Assembly: GCF_900108245.1 (NCBI RefSeq)
Contig: NZ_FNUY01000021.1
Location: 1 to 55,859 of the forward strand
From: Allobosea lathyri
GTDB taxonomy: Bacteria > Pseudomonadota > Alphaproteobacteria > Rhizobiales > Beijerinckiaceae
Length of the DNA stretch: 55,859 nucleotides
Direction: 5' to 3'
Part shown: piece by piece, positions 1-8,298 of the stretch
How the letters are laid out: each line of letters opens with the position of its first letter
How positions within the stretch are numbered: position 1 is the stretch's first letter
The notes under the pieces: model-generated
Database searches by the model: none
The model's input: only the letters and a program-made list of their open reading frames with translations
Told to the model about the DNA's origin: nothing
Made by a program: the position numbers and the translations under genes

Positions 1-143
1 GTGCGGCTGTCGAAGGACGACAGCCAGCTTGCGATCGCCGCGCCCGTATTGGCGATGCGAAGGCTCTGCCCGCTCGTCTCGTCGAACAGATCGAGATGAT
101 GCTTGGCGATATCGCAACCGATGAAGCAGGGGTGTATGGTCAT
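1..143 (-). CDS. IS110 family transposase, N-terminal fragment (runs off window)
   Basis: Forty-seven codons from an ATG at 143 read MTIHPCFIGCDIAKHHLDLF and onward. GCDIAKHHLDLFD is the first conserved block of the IS110 DEDD (RuvC-like) recombinase and contains the first catalytic Asp. The gene continues past the window start, so nothing can be said of the rest. A related C-terminal piece lies at the other window edge. The two do not join in one reading frame if the window is closed into a circle: the left fragment would continue in a codon starting at 55858, while the right fragment is read in the frame starting at 55859. Confidence 0.85.
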   Translation of the reverse strand, partial: MTIHPCFIGCDIAKHHLDLFDETSGQSLRIANTGAAIASWLSSFDSR

Positions 144-308
144 GGTGCCTGTCCCTGTGCTGCGAGGTCCGGTGCTAGCGGCCTCGGTCAACTGTTCAGG
201 ATGGGGTTACGCAAACGCGGGCGGGAACCGAGCCGGAACACGGTGTTCCCCACCAGGGATCCAACGGCTTCCCGCCCGCACCAAACATGACACGAATCTG
301 ACAAACAG
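144..308 (-). ncRNA. Candidate IS110 bridge RNA region
   Basis: The 165 bases upstream of the transposase start contain a strong hairpin. An 11-bp perfect stem (217-227 with 269-279) encloses an asymmetric internal loop (228-234 and 250-268) and an apical hairpin (235-249). A stem with a two-sided internal loop is the shape of the guide loops in IS110 bridge RNAs. The loop strand at 254-263 (CAGGGATCCA) is repeated exactly at the element-target junction, 306-315. The position and the loop match are seen in the sequence; a bridge RNA role is inferred from the family. Parts of the target are themselves palindromic, so some of the match could be chance. Confidence 0.45.
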
Positions 309-391
309 GGATCCATTCCGGAGCGCTTCCGATAAAGCTTCCGGAATGGATCCCGGATCTGCGCGGCTTTGCCGCTTGTCCGGGACGACAA
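309..391. repeat. Palindromic repeat, family B, half interrupted by IS110
   Basis: A short inverted repeat reading from gatccattccgg to a cttgtccgggacgac end. It matches the right-hand part of the intact copies at 35331-35436 and 50735-50839, including the inner arm ggatcccggatct and the tgcgcggctttgccgc hairpin. Its left half is missing because the IS110 element abuts it. From 392 to about 507 no gene or further structure was seen. Confidence 0.8.
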
Positions 392-507
392 CGATCTAAA
401 CCAATATAAACCCAACGTAATCTAGGGATGCTATTGAACGAGCCTTCGAGACGCCGCTACCCGGCTCCACAGGATGAGGCTCGCAAAACCGACACAGCGG
501 CGAACTC

Positions 508-1032
508 TCAGGGCGCGACGATCAGCGCCCAATAGACCTGGTATTTCGAACCAGGCGCATAGGCCGTGGCGATACCCATGCGGGTGGCGTCGGGCGTCTT
601 CATCACGCGGTCGTGCTGCGGCGAGTCGCGCCAGCCGGAAAAAGCTTCGGCCAGACGCCGGTAGCCCGCCGACAGGTTGGCCTCGGCGCCCGGCTGCCCG
701 CTGCGCGCCAGCCTGGCCTTCACGGCCTCCGCCTGTACCGGCTTGTCCGCCGCCGCCATCGCCGTCGCCTCCTGCTGTGCAGCCTCGACCAGCCCGGGAT
801 CGAGCGTCAAAGCCTTCAGCCCGGCATTCATGCGATAGGCCGAGATCATCGCCCGGGCCTCGTTCGCATCGACGCGGGCGGAAGCCGAGCCGAGATCGCG
901 ATAGAAGGCGGGCTGGCTCGTGCGCGCTGGCTCGGTACAGCCTGCCAGCCCGAAGACAGCGAGCGCACCGGCAAGGACAGCCGGGCAGGTCATGGTGCGG
1001 GCTCGCGCCGGGCCACGGGGGAAGCTGAGCAT
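508..1032 (-). CDS. CAP-domain (SCP/PR1-like) lipoprotein
   Basis: A 174-residue protein. The N-terminus has a hydrophobic stretch (VLAGALAVFGLAGC) ending in a lipobox with Cys at about residue 32, so it is probably a lipoprotein. The rest fits a compact CAP domain: an early helix with NEARAMISAYRMNAGLKAL, a central SGWRDSPQHDRVM segment corresponding to the W-x-x-SxxH motif, and a C-terminal MGIATAYAPGSKYQVYWALIVA strand. Bacterial CAP proteins are extracytoplasmic and mostly of unknown activity. The start at 1032 is favoured because AAGGA lies eight bases upstream, overlapping the end of the preceding mechanosensitive channel gene. A later ATG at 993 has no clear ribosome binding site. The two genes are probably co-transcribed. 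Confidence 0.8.
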   Translation of the reverse strand: MLSFPRGPARARTMTCPAVLAGALAVFGLAGCTEPARTSQPAFYRDLGSASARVDANEARAMISAYRMNAGLKALTLDPGLVEAAQQEATAMAAADKPVQAEAVKARLARSGQPGAEANLSAGYRRLAEAFSGWRDSPQHDRVMKTPDATRMGIATAYAPGSKYQVYWALIVAP

Positions 1033-1036
1033 CGCG

Positions 1037-3631
1037 TCATTCCTTGCTGTCGTCCTTGCTCGGCTCCGGCGCTGGTGCAGGCGCAGGCGGCTCGGCAATC
1101 TCTTCTTCGCCCTGCGGCTCTTCCGCCGCCGGGCGAGCCTTGCGGGTCGCGGCCGGCGTCCTGGCGGGCTTGCGGGCCTTGATCTCGCGCCCGACCGCAG
1201 CCGCGATGTCGCCAAGCGACTGCTCGACACCATCCAGCCCCTTGACCAGAAGCTCCGCCGTGGCGGCCGGCGGCTCCATCTCGGTCAGGCGCTTGTGAAT
1301 CGAGAAATTGAGATCGCTGTTAACGCGGCCGGCGATATCCACCTCGGCGACGATGCAGATGAGCTCGAAATCCATCGTCGTGGTGCCGATTTTCTTGAAC
1401 ATCACCGCCGGCGGCGGCTTTTGCAGGACATCGCCATGGGCCGAGGCGGCGTCCGCCAGCATCGAGCGCACCGCCGAGGCATCGAGCGCACGCGGCACCG
1501 AAATCGCGATCAGGACCCGCCCGGTCCGGTCGGAGCGGACGCGATTGCGCACCACGCCCGAAACGAGGTTGGAGTTCGGCACGATCACCGTCGAGCGATC
1601 GAAGGTCGCGATCTCGGTCGAGCGCACATTGATGCGCTTGACGATGCCTTCGACATCCCCGACCACGACCTGATCGCCGACCCGGATCGGCCGCTCCCAG
1701 AGCAGGATCAGCCCCGAGACGAAGTTCGACACCACCGATTGCAGGCCAAAACCGATACCGACGGAGAGCGCGCTGGCCACGAGCGTCAACCGCTCGAGGC
1801 TGAGGCCGAGCGCCGAGACCGACAGCGCCACCGCAGCGATATAGCCGAGATAGCCGGCCGCCGTGGTGATGGAGTTGCGCAGCCCTGTGTCGAGCTGCGT
1901 CGTCGGCAGAAACTTGCTGTCGAGCCAGCCCTGCACCGAACGGGTCGCAGTCAGGCCCAGTGCAAACAGCAGGCCCGCGATGATGATCGACGACAGCGAG
2001 ATGGTCACGCCGCCGACCTGGAAGCCGAAGAACGCCGCCCGTAGCGATGTCAGGAAATCGGTCGATTCGAGCCCCCAGGGCGCGAGCGCCAGCAGGATCG
2101 TGATCACGATCAGGATGAGCTTGAGAATTCCGGCGCCGACCACCGCGATCTTCTGCAGCGTCCCGGAGCGGAAGCCGATTCCCGCCTTCAGGGTCAGGGC
2201 GAGACGCCCGTCGCCGGTCAGGGCGTGGGGCACGCCGAGGTCGATGAACTGATAGGCCAGCATGAACAGACTGGCGACGATGCCGATCCACAGCGTCTGC
2301 TGGGACAGGAAGGAAGCGAAGACGACATAGCCCGAGAGCGCCGCGAGGATGATCACGATGCCGACGACCCAGCCGAACATCCTGACCGGACCGAGGCTTG
2401 CACCGTCGACAGGCACATAAGGCCCAAGACAGGCCTCGTCCTCGACCTCCTTGTCGTCGCGTATCTGGTAGAGCCCCGCGATCAGCGTCAGCGCGAAGAT
2501 GATCACGAGAATGCCGCGCACGATGATCGAGACAGCAAGCCCGGCCGCGATCGCCTGCAGCCATGCCTCCAGCACCTTGCTGACCGACATCACCAGAGCG
2601 AGCGAGCTGGCGATCCAGACAACGCTGCGCGCTGTCGAATCCATGACGCTGATGAGGCGCCGCTGCGGCTGGTTCGGCGCAAACAGCGCATCCGCCAGCG
2701 CCTGCACGAAGGCGAAGATCGCAAGGCCGGCGACGGCTGCGGCGACGACCGGCTGGACGCGCAGCGGCAGGAGACCCGCCGTATTCAGCGCGGCATAGAT
2801 CAGCCAGCTCGCCAGCGCCGGCGGCGCCGCGCCAGCGACGATATGGGCCAGCGCGATGTAGAGGCAGTGCAGGCTGCCGGCATCCTGCGTCCTGCCGAAG
2901 CGCTCCTTGAAGCGCGGCATGTAGCGCGCCCGGATCACATACAGCAGCACGGCTCCGATGAAGGCGAGCGCCACGAGCAGGCCGCGCGCGCCCGAGAACG
3001 CATCGCCGAAGCCCGACAGCCAGCCGCCGAAGATATAGCCGGATGCCCGCAGATCCTCAGGCAGGGCTGTGACCGCACTGCCCCAGACATCGGGGCTCAG
3101 GATCGACGGGCCGGCGGCAAACAGTGCCTTGGCAAAGAGATCGCGGCGGCGGTCGCCGATATTGGTCTGCAGCTGCTCCGCCTGGAGAAGCGCGGCGCGC
3201 GCGATCTTCATCGTCTCGTCGGCGTCGACGAACGCCTTGGTCCGCGCCTCGCGCTCACGGGCGATCTCGGCGCTTTCGGGCGGCGCATTCGCATCGGGCT
3301 TGGCGCCGAGCTGGTCGAGCCGCAGCTTCGCCTGCTCGACGCGGGGAGCCTGCTCGTCGAGGATCAGGCGCAGCTGGTCGAGCGAAGGCTGCAGGCGCGA
3401 GCGCTGCCGCTGCAATTCGGCGTCGGTGGCGGTGGGGGCCGCAAGGCCCGTTTCGATCTGCGTCAGTTCTAGCCGGATACCGTCGAGCCGTGCCCGCGCC
3501 GCAGCGGCGTCGGGCGTCTGCGCAAACGCATGAAGCGATCCGAGCAGGAGCGACAGCAGGATGGCGAAGGCTGCGACAAGGCCATGCCAGCGGCGGTTGT
3601 CTCCGAACATATGCCCCACGCGCCCAGCCAT
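1037..3631 (-). CDS. Large MscS-family mechanosensitive channel with DUF3772-like N-terminus
   Basis: A protein of about 864 residues. A signal-like segment (LVAAFAILLSLLLGSLHAFAQ) is followed by a periplasmic coiled-coil region rich in Q, R and L, then about ten membrane segments. The MscS core is near residues 600-790. Its pore helix and upper beta domain read ALSVGIGFGLQSVVSNFVSG, GDQVVVGDVEG and VIVPNSNLVSG, the canonical MscS signatures. The C-terminus is a charged Pro/Ala tail. Such long MscS proteins (DUF3772 type) act as osmotic safety valves in the inner membrane. The start at 3631 has a GAGG-rich site upstream; ATG at 3610 is the alternative, and an in-frame extension to 3736 is unlikely because it precedes the signal segment. 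Confidence 0.9.
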   Translation of the reverse strand: MAGRVGHMFGDNRRWHGLVAAFAILLSLLLGSLHAFAQTPDAAAARARLDGIRLELTQIETGLAAPTATDAELQRQRSRLQPSLDQLRLILDEQAPRVEQAKLRLDQLGAKPDANAPPESAEIAREREARTKAFVDADETMKIARAALLQAEQLQTNIGDRRRDLFAKALFAAGPSILSPDVWGSAVTALPEDLRASGYIFGGWLSGFGDAFSGARGLLVALAFIGAVLLYVIRARYMPRFKERFGRTQDAGSLHCLYIALAHIVAGAAPPALASWLIYAALNTAGLLPLRVQPVVAAAVAGLAIFAFVQALADALFAPNQPQRRLISVMDSTARSVVWIASSLALVMSVSKVLEAWLQAIAAGLAVSIIVRGILVIIFALTLIAGLYQIRDDKEVEDEACLGPYVPVDGASLGPVRMFGWVVGIVIILAALSGYVVFASFLSQQTLWIGIVASLFMLAYQFIDLGVPHALTGDGRLALTLKAGIGFRSGTLQKIAVVGAGILKLILIVITILLALAPWGLESTDFLTSLRAAFFGFQVGGVTISLSSIIIAGLLFALGLTATRSVQGWLDSKFLPTTQLDTGLRNSITTAAGYLGYIAAVALSVSALGLSLERLTLVASALSVGIGFGLQSVVSNFVSGLILLWERPIRVGDQVVVGDVEGIVKRINVRSTEIATFDRSTVIVPNSNLVSGVVRNRVRSDRTGRVLIAISVPRALDASAVRSMLADAASAHGDVLQKPPPAVMFKKIGTTTMDFELICIVAEVDIAGRVNSDLNFSIHKRLTEMEPPAATAELLVKGLDGVEQSLGDIAAAVGREIKARKPARTPAATRKARPAAEEPQGEEEIAEPPAPAPAPEPSKDDSKE

Positions 3632-3875
3632 TCCGGTCCCGCCTCGCTCAATCGGATGATTCGGTACAGGATCGACCCTCGTCACAGCTGTGCCCGCAAG
3701 GCAAGGCGCAGCAGAAAAATGCGCGACGACGGGCAATGGACGGCCTCTTTCAGCGTTGAAGGGTCAGCAACCGAGATGCGAGCGCCCGAGATTCCAACGC
3801 TCGCAAAGCCTCATTGCCGCCAAACGCGACCTGATCATGGCATCCTCAGGAAATTCGACGCCTGAAGCCCCCGCT

Positions 3876-4955
3876 TCAGCCCTTGGCCTTCGGTTTTGCC
3901 CGGTTCTGGTAGCTCGCATTGCCGAGCCCGGTGCCGATCGTAAGCACCGCCCAATGGCCGACGTCCTGCATTGCCGGCATCTCGCTCAGGCCCTGAATGA
4001 CCGCATCATTGTGCATCACCACTTGCGTCTCATGCTCGCCGATTTCCGGCACGAGTTCCCGGATGCTCTCGACCAGGTTGAAGCGGCTGCTTTCCCAGTT
4101 GCCGGGCAGGTTCTGGGCGCCCCGGTCGATGGAGCCGTCCGGCTCGATCAGGCCTGGGCAGCCGACCCCGATAAAGGGCGCGACACGCAGGCCGGCCTTC
4201 TGCGCCTGCTTGATCTGGTCGTTCAGCATCTTGCCGAGGCGCTTGATGGCCTCGTCACGGCTGGGCTCGTCATCGGCATGCCGCCAGAGCTCGGAGGTGC
4301 TGGCGCGGGCCTTGCTCAGATCGGCAGCCTTGTCCTGGCGCAGTTCGACGATGCCGGCCCGGATGTTGGAGCCGCCGATATCGACGGCCACGAGGCTGTC
4401 ATAGGCCTCGAAGATCCATTTCGGCGCCAGATGCGCGGCGCCGATCAATCCAGCCTCGTCGGGATGATGGCTGATCGGTACGAGATCGATCTCATGGCCA
4501 TCCGTACGCAGGATGATGCTGGCGCGGCCGATCGCCAGTTCGCCGACGCGGCTTTCGCGAAACCCGCCGCCGACGACGATACGCTCGACCGGGGCCCAGC
4601 TCTTGAGCCGGACGAAGCGCCTGATCACGAAGGCGAGCGACTGGGCGAAACGCTCGATGGCGCTGAGTACGAGCGCTGCTTCATGGGCATCGCCATCCTT
4701 CAGCAGGGCGTCCAGCGCCTTCTTGCTGATATCGGCGGTCTCGCCCTTGAGCGGGTCGTCGCCATTCTTCTTGAGATGCATGCGCAACGCGTCGAGGTGC
4801 TCGACGAAAGCGCCCCGGCTCGCCTTGTCGCCGACGAAACCGTCCTCGTCGCGGATTTCGAGATTGTAACTGGTGATGGTGACGGATGGCAGTTCCGCCG
4901 ATCCATGTGTTCCCGCGCCATGGCTACGTGCCTTGTCTGCCGTCGCAGCGACCAT
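3876..4955 (-). CDS. ROK-family sugar-kinase-like protein with circularly permuted motif order
   Basis: A 359-residue protein with ROK/glucokinase motifs in the wrong order. The usually C-terminal adenosine-side block comes first: IVVGGG at about 126-131 and DEAGLIGAAHL at about 166-176. The usually N-terminal phosphate loop follows (VAVDIGGSNIRAG, about 189-201), then GVGCPGLIEPDG (about 263-274), HND with the presumed catalytic Asp (about 315-317), and VLTIGTGLGNA (about 337-347) just before the end. The ROK zinc motif (GHx9CxCGxxGCxE) is not found. This is what a circular permutation opened after TIGTGLG would give. Each motif is intact, so kinase activity is possible; the substrate is unknown. 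A GGGGGAG site lies upstream of the ATG. Confidence 0.8.
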   Translation of the reverse strand: MVAATADKARSHGAGTHGSAELPSVTITSYNLEIRDEDGFVGDKASRGAFVEHLDALRMHLKKNGDDPLKGETADISKKALDALLKDGDAHEAALVLSAIERFAQSLAFVIRRFVRLKSWAPVERIVVGGGFRESRVGELAIGRASIILRTDGHEIDLVPISHHPDEAGLIGAAHLAPKWIFEAYDSLVAVDIGGSNIRAGIVELRQDKAADLSKARASTSELWRHADDEPSRDEAIKRLGKMLNDQIKQAQKAGLRVAPFIGVGCPGLIEPDGSIDRGAQNLPGNWESSRFNLVESIRELVPEIGEHETQVVMHNDAVIQGLSEMPAMQDVGHWAVLTIGTGLGNASYQNRAKPKAKG

Positions 4956-5194
4956 GCCTGCTCTCCCCCTGCTGTGAGGGGATGGAACACCCGAACACGC
5001 CGCGAAGTTCCCGGCGATGGTTGCTCATCGCTCCCCGGACGCGCCGGGCGCATGGCGTGATTGCGCCGTTTGCGTCGGACCGGCGCGCGAGACGGGTTGA
5101 CCCAGAAGCCCGATCACCGCTCCATGGCGGCAGGCGCAAGCAACGCCACGGACGTCGGGCCAGGCAGGCCCGGACGTCTCGATCGGGGGATGGA

Positions 5195-5674
5195 ATGCTG
5201 GAATTTATTGTTCGCGCCGTGCTGATCGGCATCGGCGCCACCGTGCTGCTCGATATCTGGGCGCAATTCCTCAAGCGCGTCTTCGGCCTCGGGGCCCCGA
5301 ACTGGGCAATGGTCGGGCGCTGGTTCGCGCATATGGCCCGCGGCCGCTTCATGCATGAGGACATCGCGCGCGCCGAGCCCGTTCCCAACGAACTCGCCAT
5401 CGGCTGGATCGCGCACTACCTCGTCGGCATCCTGTTCGCCGCCATCGTGCTGGCGATCTGGGGGCTCGGCTGGGCCCACAGCCCGACCTTCCTGCCAGCG
5501 CTGATCGTCGGCCTCGCCACGGTCGGCTGCGGCTGGTTCATCCTCCAGCCCGGCATGGGCGCAGGGATCGCCGCCTCGAAGCGCCCCAACGCCAATCAGC
5601 TTCGCATGCTCAACATCATCGGCCACACGGTCTTCGCCGTGGGTCTCTACGGCACGGCCCTGCTGATCCGCTGA
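5195..5674 (+). CDS. DUF2938 family membrane protein
   Basis: A 159-residue protein with about four membrane segments: residues 1-20, the IAHYLVGILFAAIVLAIWGL segment, PALIVGLATVGCGWFILQP, and a C-terminal HTVFAVGLYGTALLI. Segments such as LDIWAQFLKRVFG near the N-terminus and the ASKRPNANQLRMLNIIGH stretch fit DUF2938 proteins, whose function is unknown. The start is chosen at the ATG at 5195 behind GGGGGATGGA. The 239-base gap to the divergent ROK-like gene holds no other recognisable gene. Confidence 0.75.
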   Translation: MLEFIVRAVLIGIGATVLLDIWAQFLKRVFGLGAPNWAMVGRWFAHMARGRFMHEDIARAEPVPNELAIGWIAHYLVGILFAAIVLAIWGLGWAHSPTFLPALIVGLATVGCGWFILQPGMGAGIAASKRPNANQLRMLNIIGHTVFAVGLYGTALLIR

Positions 5675-5708
5675 GCCACCCCTCCCTTTCGAACCGCGAG
5701 ACCCCGCC

Positions 5709-6944
5709 ATGGCCAGCACCCTCTTCACCAATGCCCGCATCGTCGACGGCACCGCCCCGGCGCGCGGCGAGCCCCTGAACGTACTGGTCGAAGGCAGCAC
5801 GATCCGCGAGATCGGCAGGAACGTCTCCTCGGAGAAGGCCAGGACGGTCAACCTCAAGGGCCGCACGCTGATGCCCGGCCTGATCGACGCCCACGTTCAT
5901 GTCGTCGCCGGTGTCGCCGATCTCGGCCGCAACGCTCAATTGCCGGACTCGCTCGTCACCGCACGTTCCTTCGTCATCATGCGCGCCATGCTGATGCGCG
6001 GCTTCACCACGGTGCGCGACGTCGGCGGCGCCGATTTCGGGCTCAAGGCAGCAGTCGAGGAAGGCCATTTTCCGACGCCGCGCCTCGTCATCTCCGGCAA
6101 GGCCCTGAGCCAGACCGGCGGCCATGCCGATTTCCGCGGCCGCTATGACGATCGCGAGACCGCCCTGACGCGCCATCGCCTCGGCGCGCTCGGACGCATC
6201 TGCGACGGTCTCGATCAAGTCCGGCGCGCCGCCCGCGAGGAAATCAAGGGCGGGGCCGATTTCATCAAGATCATGGCCAATGGCGGCTGCGCCTCGCCGA
6301 CCGACCCGATCCATTTCCTCGGCTTCTCCGTGAGCGAGCTGGAAGCGATTGTCGAGGAGGCCCGGATGGCCGGAACCTACGTCTCGGCACATGTCTATAC
6401 CGACGAGGCCATCCGCCGCTGCGTCGAGGCCGGTGTGCACTCGCTCGAACACTGCAACCTGATCCAGGCCGAGACGGCCAGGCTCGCGGCCTCAAAGGGC
6501 GCTATCGCGGTACCGACGCTGGTGACCTATGACAAGCTGGCGAGCGAGGGGCGCAAGCTCGGCTTCCCGCCGGACTCGGTCGCCAAGGTCGAGAACGTTC
6601 GCATAGCCGGCATGGATTCGCTCGCGATCATGAAGAAGGCCGGGCTCGCCATGGCCTATGGCAGCGACCTGCTCGGCGAGATGCACCGCCATCAGTCGGA
6701 GGAGTTCGTGATTCGCAGCCGAGCCCTGCCCGCCCATGAGGTCATCGCTTCGGCAACCCATATCGCCGCGAAGCTGCTCAAGCTCGAAGGGAAGATCGGT
6801 ACGGTGGCGCCCGGCGCCCATGCCGATCTCATCGTCGTCGACGGCGATCCGCTGAAGGATCTCAGCCTGCTGACGCATCAAGGCCGGCACATGCCGGTGA
6901 TCATGAAGGGCGGCGCCTTCATGAAACGCACCAACCTGAACTGA
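5709..6944 (+). CDS. Metal-dependent amidohydrolase (imidazolonepropionase/prolidase-like)
   Basis: A 411-residue cytosolic hydrolase of the amidohydrolase superfamily. The metal ligands are visible: HVHV after LMPGLIDA (residues about 61-64), the carboxylated-Lys region FIKIMANGG, histidines in VSAHVYTDEA and SLEHCNLI, and the Asp in GSDLLGEMH. The C-terminal GTVAPGAHADLIVVDGDPLKDL is the usual composite beta-domain end. This subfamily is often annotated as Xaa-Pro dipeptidase or imidazolonepropionase-like; the substrate cannot be told. It lies 34 bases after the DUF2938 gene, probably in one transcript. Confidence 0.88.
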   Translation: MASTLFTNARIVDGTAPARGEPLNVLVEGSTIREIGRNVSSEKARTVNLKGRTLMPGLIDAHVHVVAGVADLGRNAQLPDSLVTARSFVIMRAMLMRGFTTVRDVGGADFGLKAAVEEGHFPTPRLVISGKALSQTGGHADFRGRYDDRETALTRHRLGALGRICDGLDQVRRAAREEIKGGADFIKIMANGGCASPTDPIHFLGFSVSELEAIVEEARMAGTYVSAHVYTDEAIRRCVEAGVHSLEHCNLIQAETARLAASKGAIAVPTLVTYDKLASEGRKLGFPPDSVAKVENVRIAGMDSLAIMKKAGLAMAYGSDLLGEMHRHQSEEFVIRSRALPAHEVIASATHIAAKLLKLEGKIGTVAPGAHADLIVVDGDPLKDLSLLTHQGRHMPVIMKGGAFMKRTNLN

Positions 6945-6967
6945 CAGGTCGAGCCGGCAGCGCAAGC

Positions 6968-7051
6968 CGTCATTGCGAGGAGCTTAGCGACGAAGCACTC
7001 CAGGGGGACGTCCAACGAGACCTGGATTGCTTCGCTGCGCTCGCAATGACG
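6968..7051. repeat. Palindromic repeat, family A
   Basis: An inverted repeat with outer arms cgtcattgcgag and ctcgcaatgacg and inner ggattgcttcg. A close copy is at 48721-48796 between znuC and znuB. It sits between convergent genes and may also act in transcription termination. Confidence 0.8.
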
Positions 7052-7059
7052 ACGAAGCT

Positions 7060-7830
7060 TTATGCCGCGATGTCGAGAATGCGCGTCTCATAAGCGTAGA
7101 GCTGCCGGAAGCCGAGGCTCCGGTAGAGGCCGATAGCGACCGCATTGGTCTGGTCGACCTGGAGATAGGCGCTGTCACAGCCCATCGCACGCGCCCAGCC
7201 CATCAGGCCCTTGACGATGCGGCGGCCGAGGCCCTGGCCGCGATGGCCGGGATCGACGACGATGCCGCCGATCTCGGCCATGCCGCGCTCCGCGACGCTC
7301 ATGCCGAAGGCCACGGGCTCTCCAGCCACGAGCCATGTCGCGAAGGCCGCAGGCAGGCGGACCTTCTCGACAATGGCCGCGAGATTGCCCACATGGGTCT
7401 TCACGCCGCTCTGGCGGGCGGCGACGCCGGCGATCCAGTCGGCGCTCGGCCGCGCCTCGATCTGGAGTTCCGGCTCCTCCGAGGGCTGTAGCCCCTCCAG
7501 CGGCACGATCATGCCGAAAGAGGCGTCCTTGACCCGATAGCCACGCGCCAGCACGGCAGCGCGGGTCGCCTCGCCGACGAGCGGCGTCAGGCGGATGCAG
7601 GGATCGAGCCCGTCGGAACGATAGAGTTCCTCGATAAGCTCCAGCGTTGTCTCGTCAAGCTGGGCACCGGGCTTCAGGGGCGAGGCCGAATTGGCCCGGC
7701 CGGAATAGCCGCTGGCGAAACGCACGACCCAGTCGCCGATCAGCAATGTCGCCGGAGACGGCCAGGCATTGACGATGCGCCGTTCGCATTCGAGGACGAG
7801 CCCGATTTCGTCCGTATCCTGCGCCTTCAT
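7060..7830 (-). CDS. GNAT family N-acetyltransferase
   Basis: A 256-residue protein. The C-terminal half holds a complete GNAT fold: EIGGIVVDPGHRGQGLGRRIVKGLMGWA contains the acetyl-CoA pyrophosphate-binding motif (R/Q-x-x-G-x-G/A), followed by AYLQVDQTNAVAIGLYRSLGF. The N-terminal half (about residues 1-120) is a diverged second lobe, as in double-GNAT proteins. The substrate is unknown. The start at 7830 overlaps the stop of the upstream cupin gene by four bases (ATGA), indicating translational coupling. Confidence 0.87.
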   Translation of the reverse strand: MKAQDTDEIGLVLECERRIVNAWPSPATLLIGDWVVRFASGYSGRANSASPLKPGAQLDETTLELIEELYRSDGLDPCIRLTPLVGEATRAAVLARGYRVKDASFGMIVPLEGLQPSEEPELQIEARPSADWIAGVAARQSGVKTHVGNLAAIVEKVRLPAAFATWLVAGEPVAFGMSVAERGMAEIGGIVVDPGHRGQGLGRRIVKGLMGWARAMGCDSAYLQVDQTNAVAIGLYRSLGFRQLYAYETRILDIAA

Positions 7831-8288
7831 GATGCCCCTCCGGGTTTGCGCGGCGTCGGCCGCCAGCCGGGCGCAGCCATTTCGAAGCCGGAGAAATCGA
7901 AACCCGGCGCAACCGTGCAACCGACCAGCGTCCAGGCGCCCAGCGAGGTCGCGCTCTGCCACCAGCCCGCCGGCACGACGAATTGCGGCCGCTGGCCGGT
8001 TCTGAGGTCCGTGCCGAGATGATGGGCCGAGGCGTCATGCCCATTGGGCGACACGCTGATGACGAGCGGCGCCCCGGCATAATGATGCCAGATCTCGGCG
8101 GCATCGACGCGATGCCATTCCGAGGTCTCGCCGGTGTCGAGCAGATAATAGATCGCCGTCGAGAAGCCCCGCCCTGCGGGGCCGGCGGAATCGCGAAACG
8201 TCTCGCGATAATGCCCGCCTTCCGGATGGGGCTTCAGATCGAGCAGGCGGATGACCTCCGCCGCGTTCAAGCCGCTGAACTGCTGCAC
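7827..8288 (-). CDS. DUF985 cupin-domain protein
   Basis: A 153-residue single cupin. Recognisable pieces are LDLKPHPEGGHYRETFRD, STAIYYLLDTGETSEWHRVD, EIWHHYAGAPL and a late TLVGCTVAPGFDFSGFEMA, the DUF985 pattern (homologous to fungal and plant cupins of unknown role). His residues in PEGGHY, WHRV and IWHHY could bind metal. A GTG start at 8288 is preferred: GAGG stands nine bases upstream and the family begins at about this point. An ATG at 8342 would overlap the gloB end. Confidence 0.8.
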   Translation of the reverse strand: MQQFSGLNAAEVIRLLDLKPHPEGGHYRETFRDSAGPAGRGFSTAIYYLLDTGETSEWHRVDAAEIWHHYAGAPLVISVSPNGHDASAHHLGTDLRTGQRPQFVVPAGWWQSATSLGAWTLVGCTVAPGFDFSGFEMAAPGWRPTPRKPGGAS

Positions 8289-8298
8289 GAGACGTGCC

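Larger units (their letters stand above)
1..308 (-). mobile_element. IS110-family insertion sequence, 5' part, cut by window start
   Basis: This is the 5' end of an IS110-family element read on the minus strand. It holds the transposase N-terminus (1-143) and a long non-coding leader (144-308), the arrangement of the IS110 group, in which the bridge RNA lies upstream of the recombinase gene. The outer boundary is set near 308 because from 309 onward the sequence is the second half of a palindromic repeat that is intact at 50735-50839. The element seems to have inserted between gatccgg and gatccat of that repeat. The boundary could be off by two or three bases because G residues are shared by both sides. 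Confidence 0.75.

Noticed and set aside
1320..2564. A 414-codon frame on the minus strand in another phase of the MscS gene
   Set aside because: It is a shadow frame with an Arg/Ala-rich translation, covered by the well-supported channel gene.
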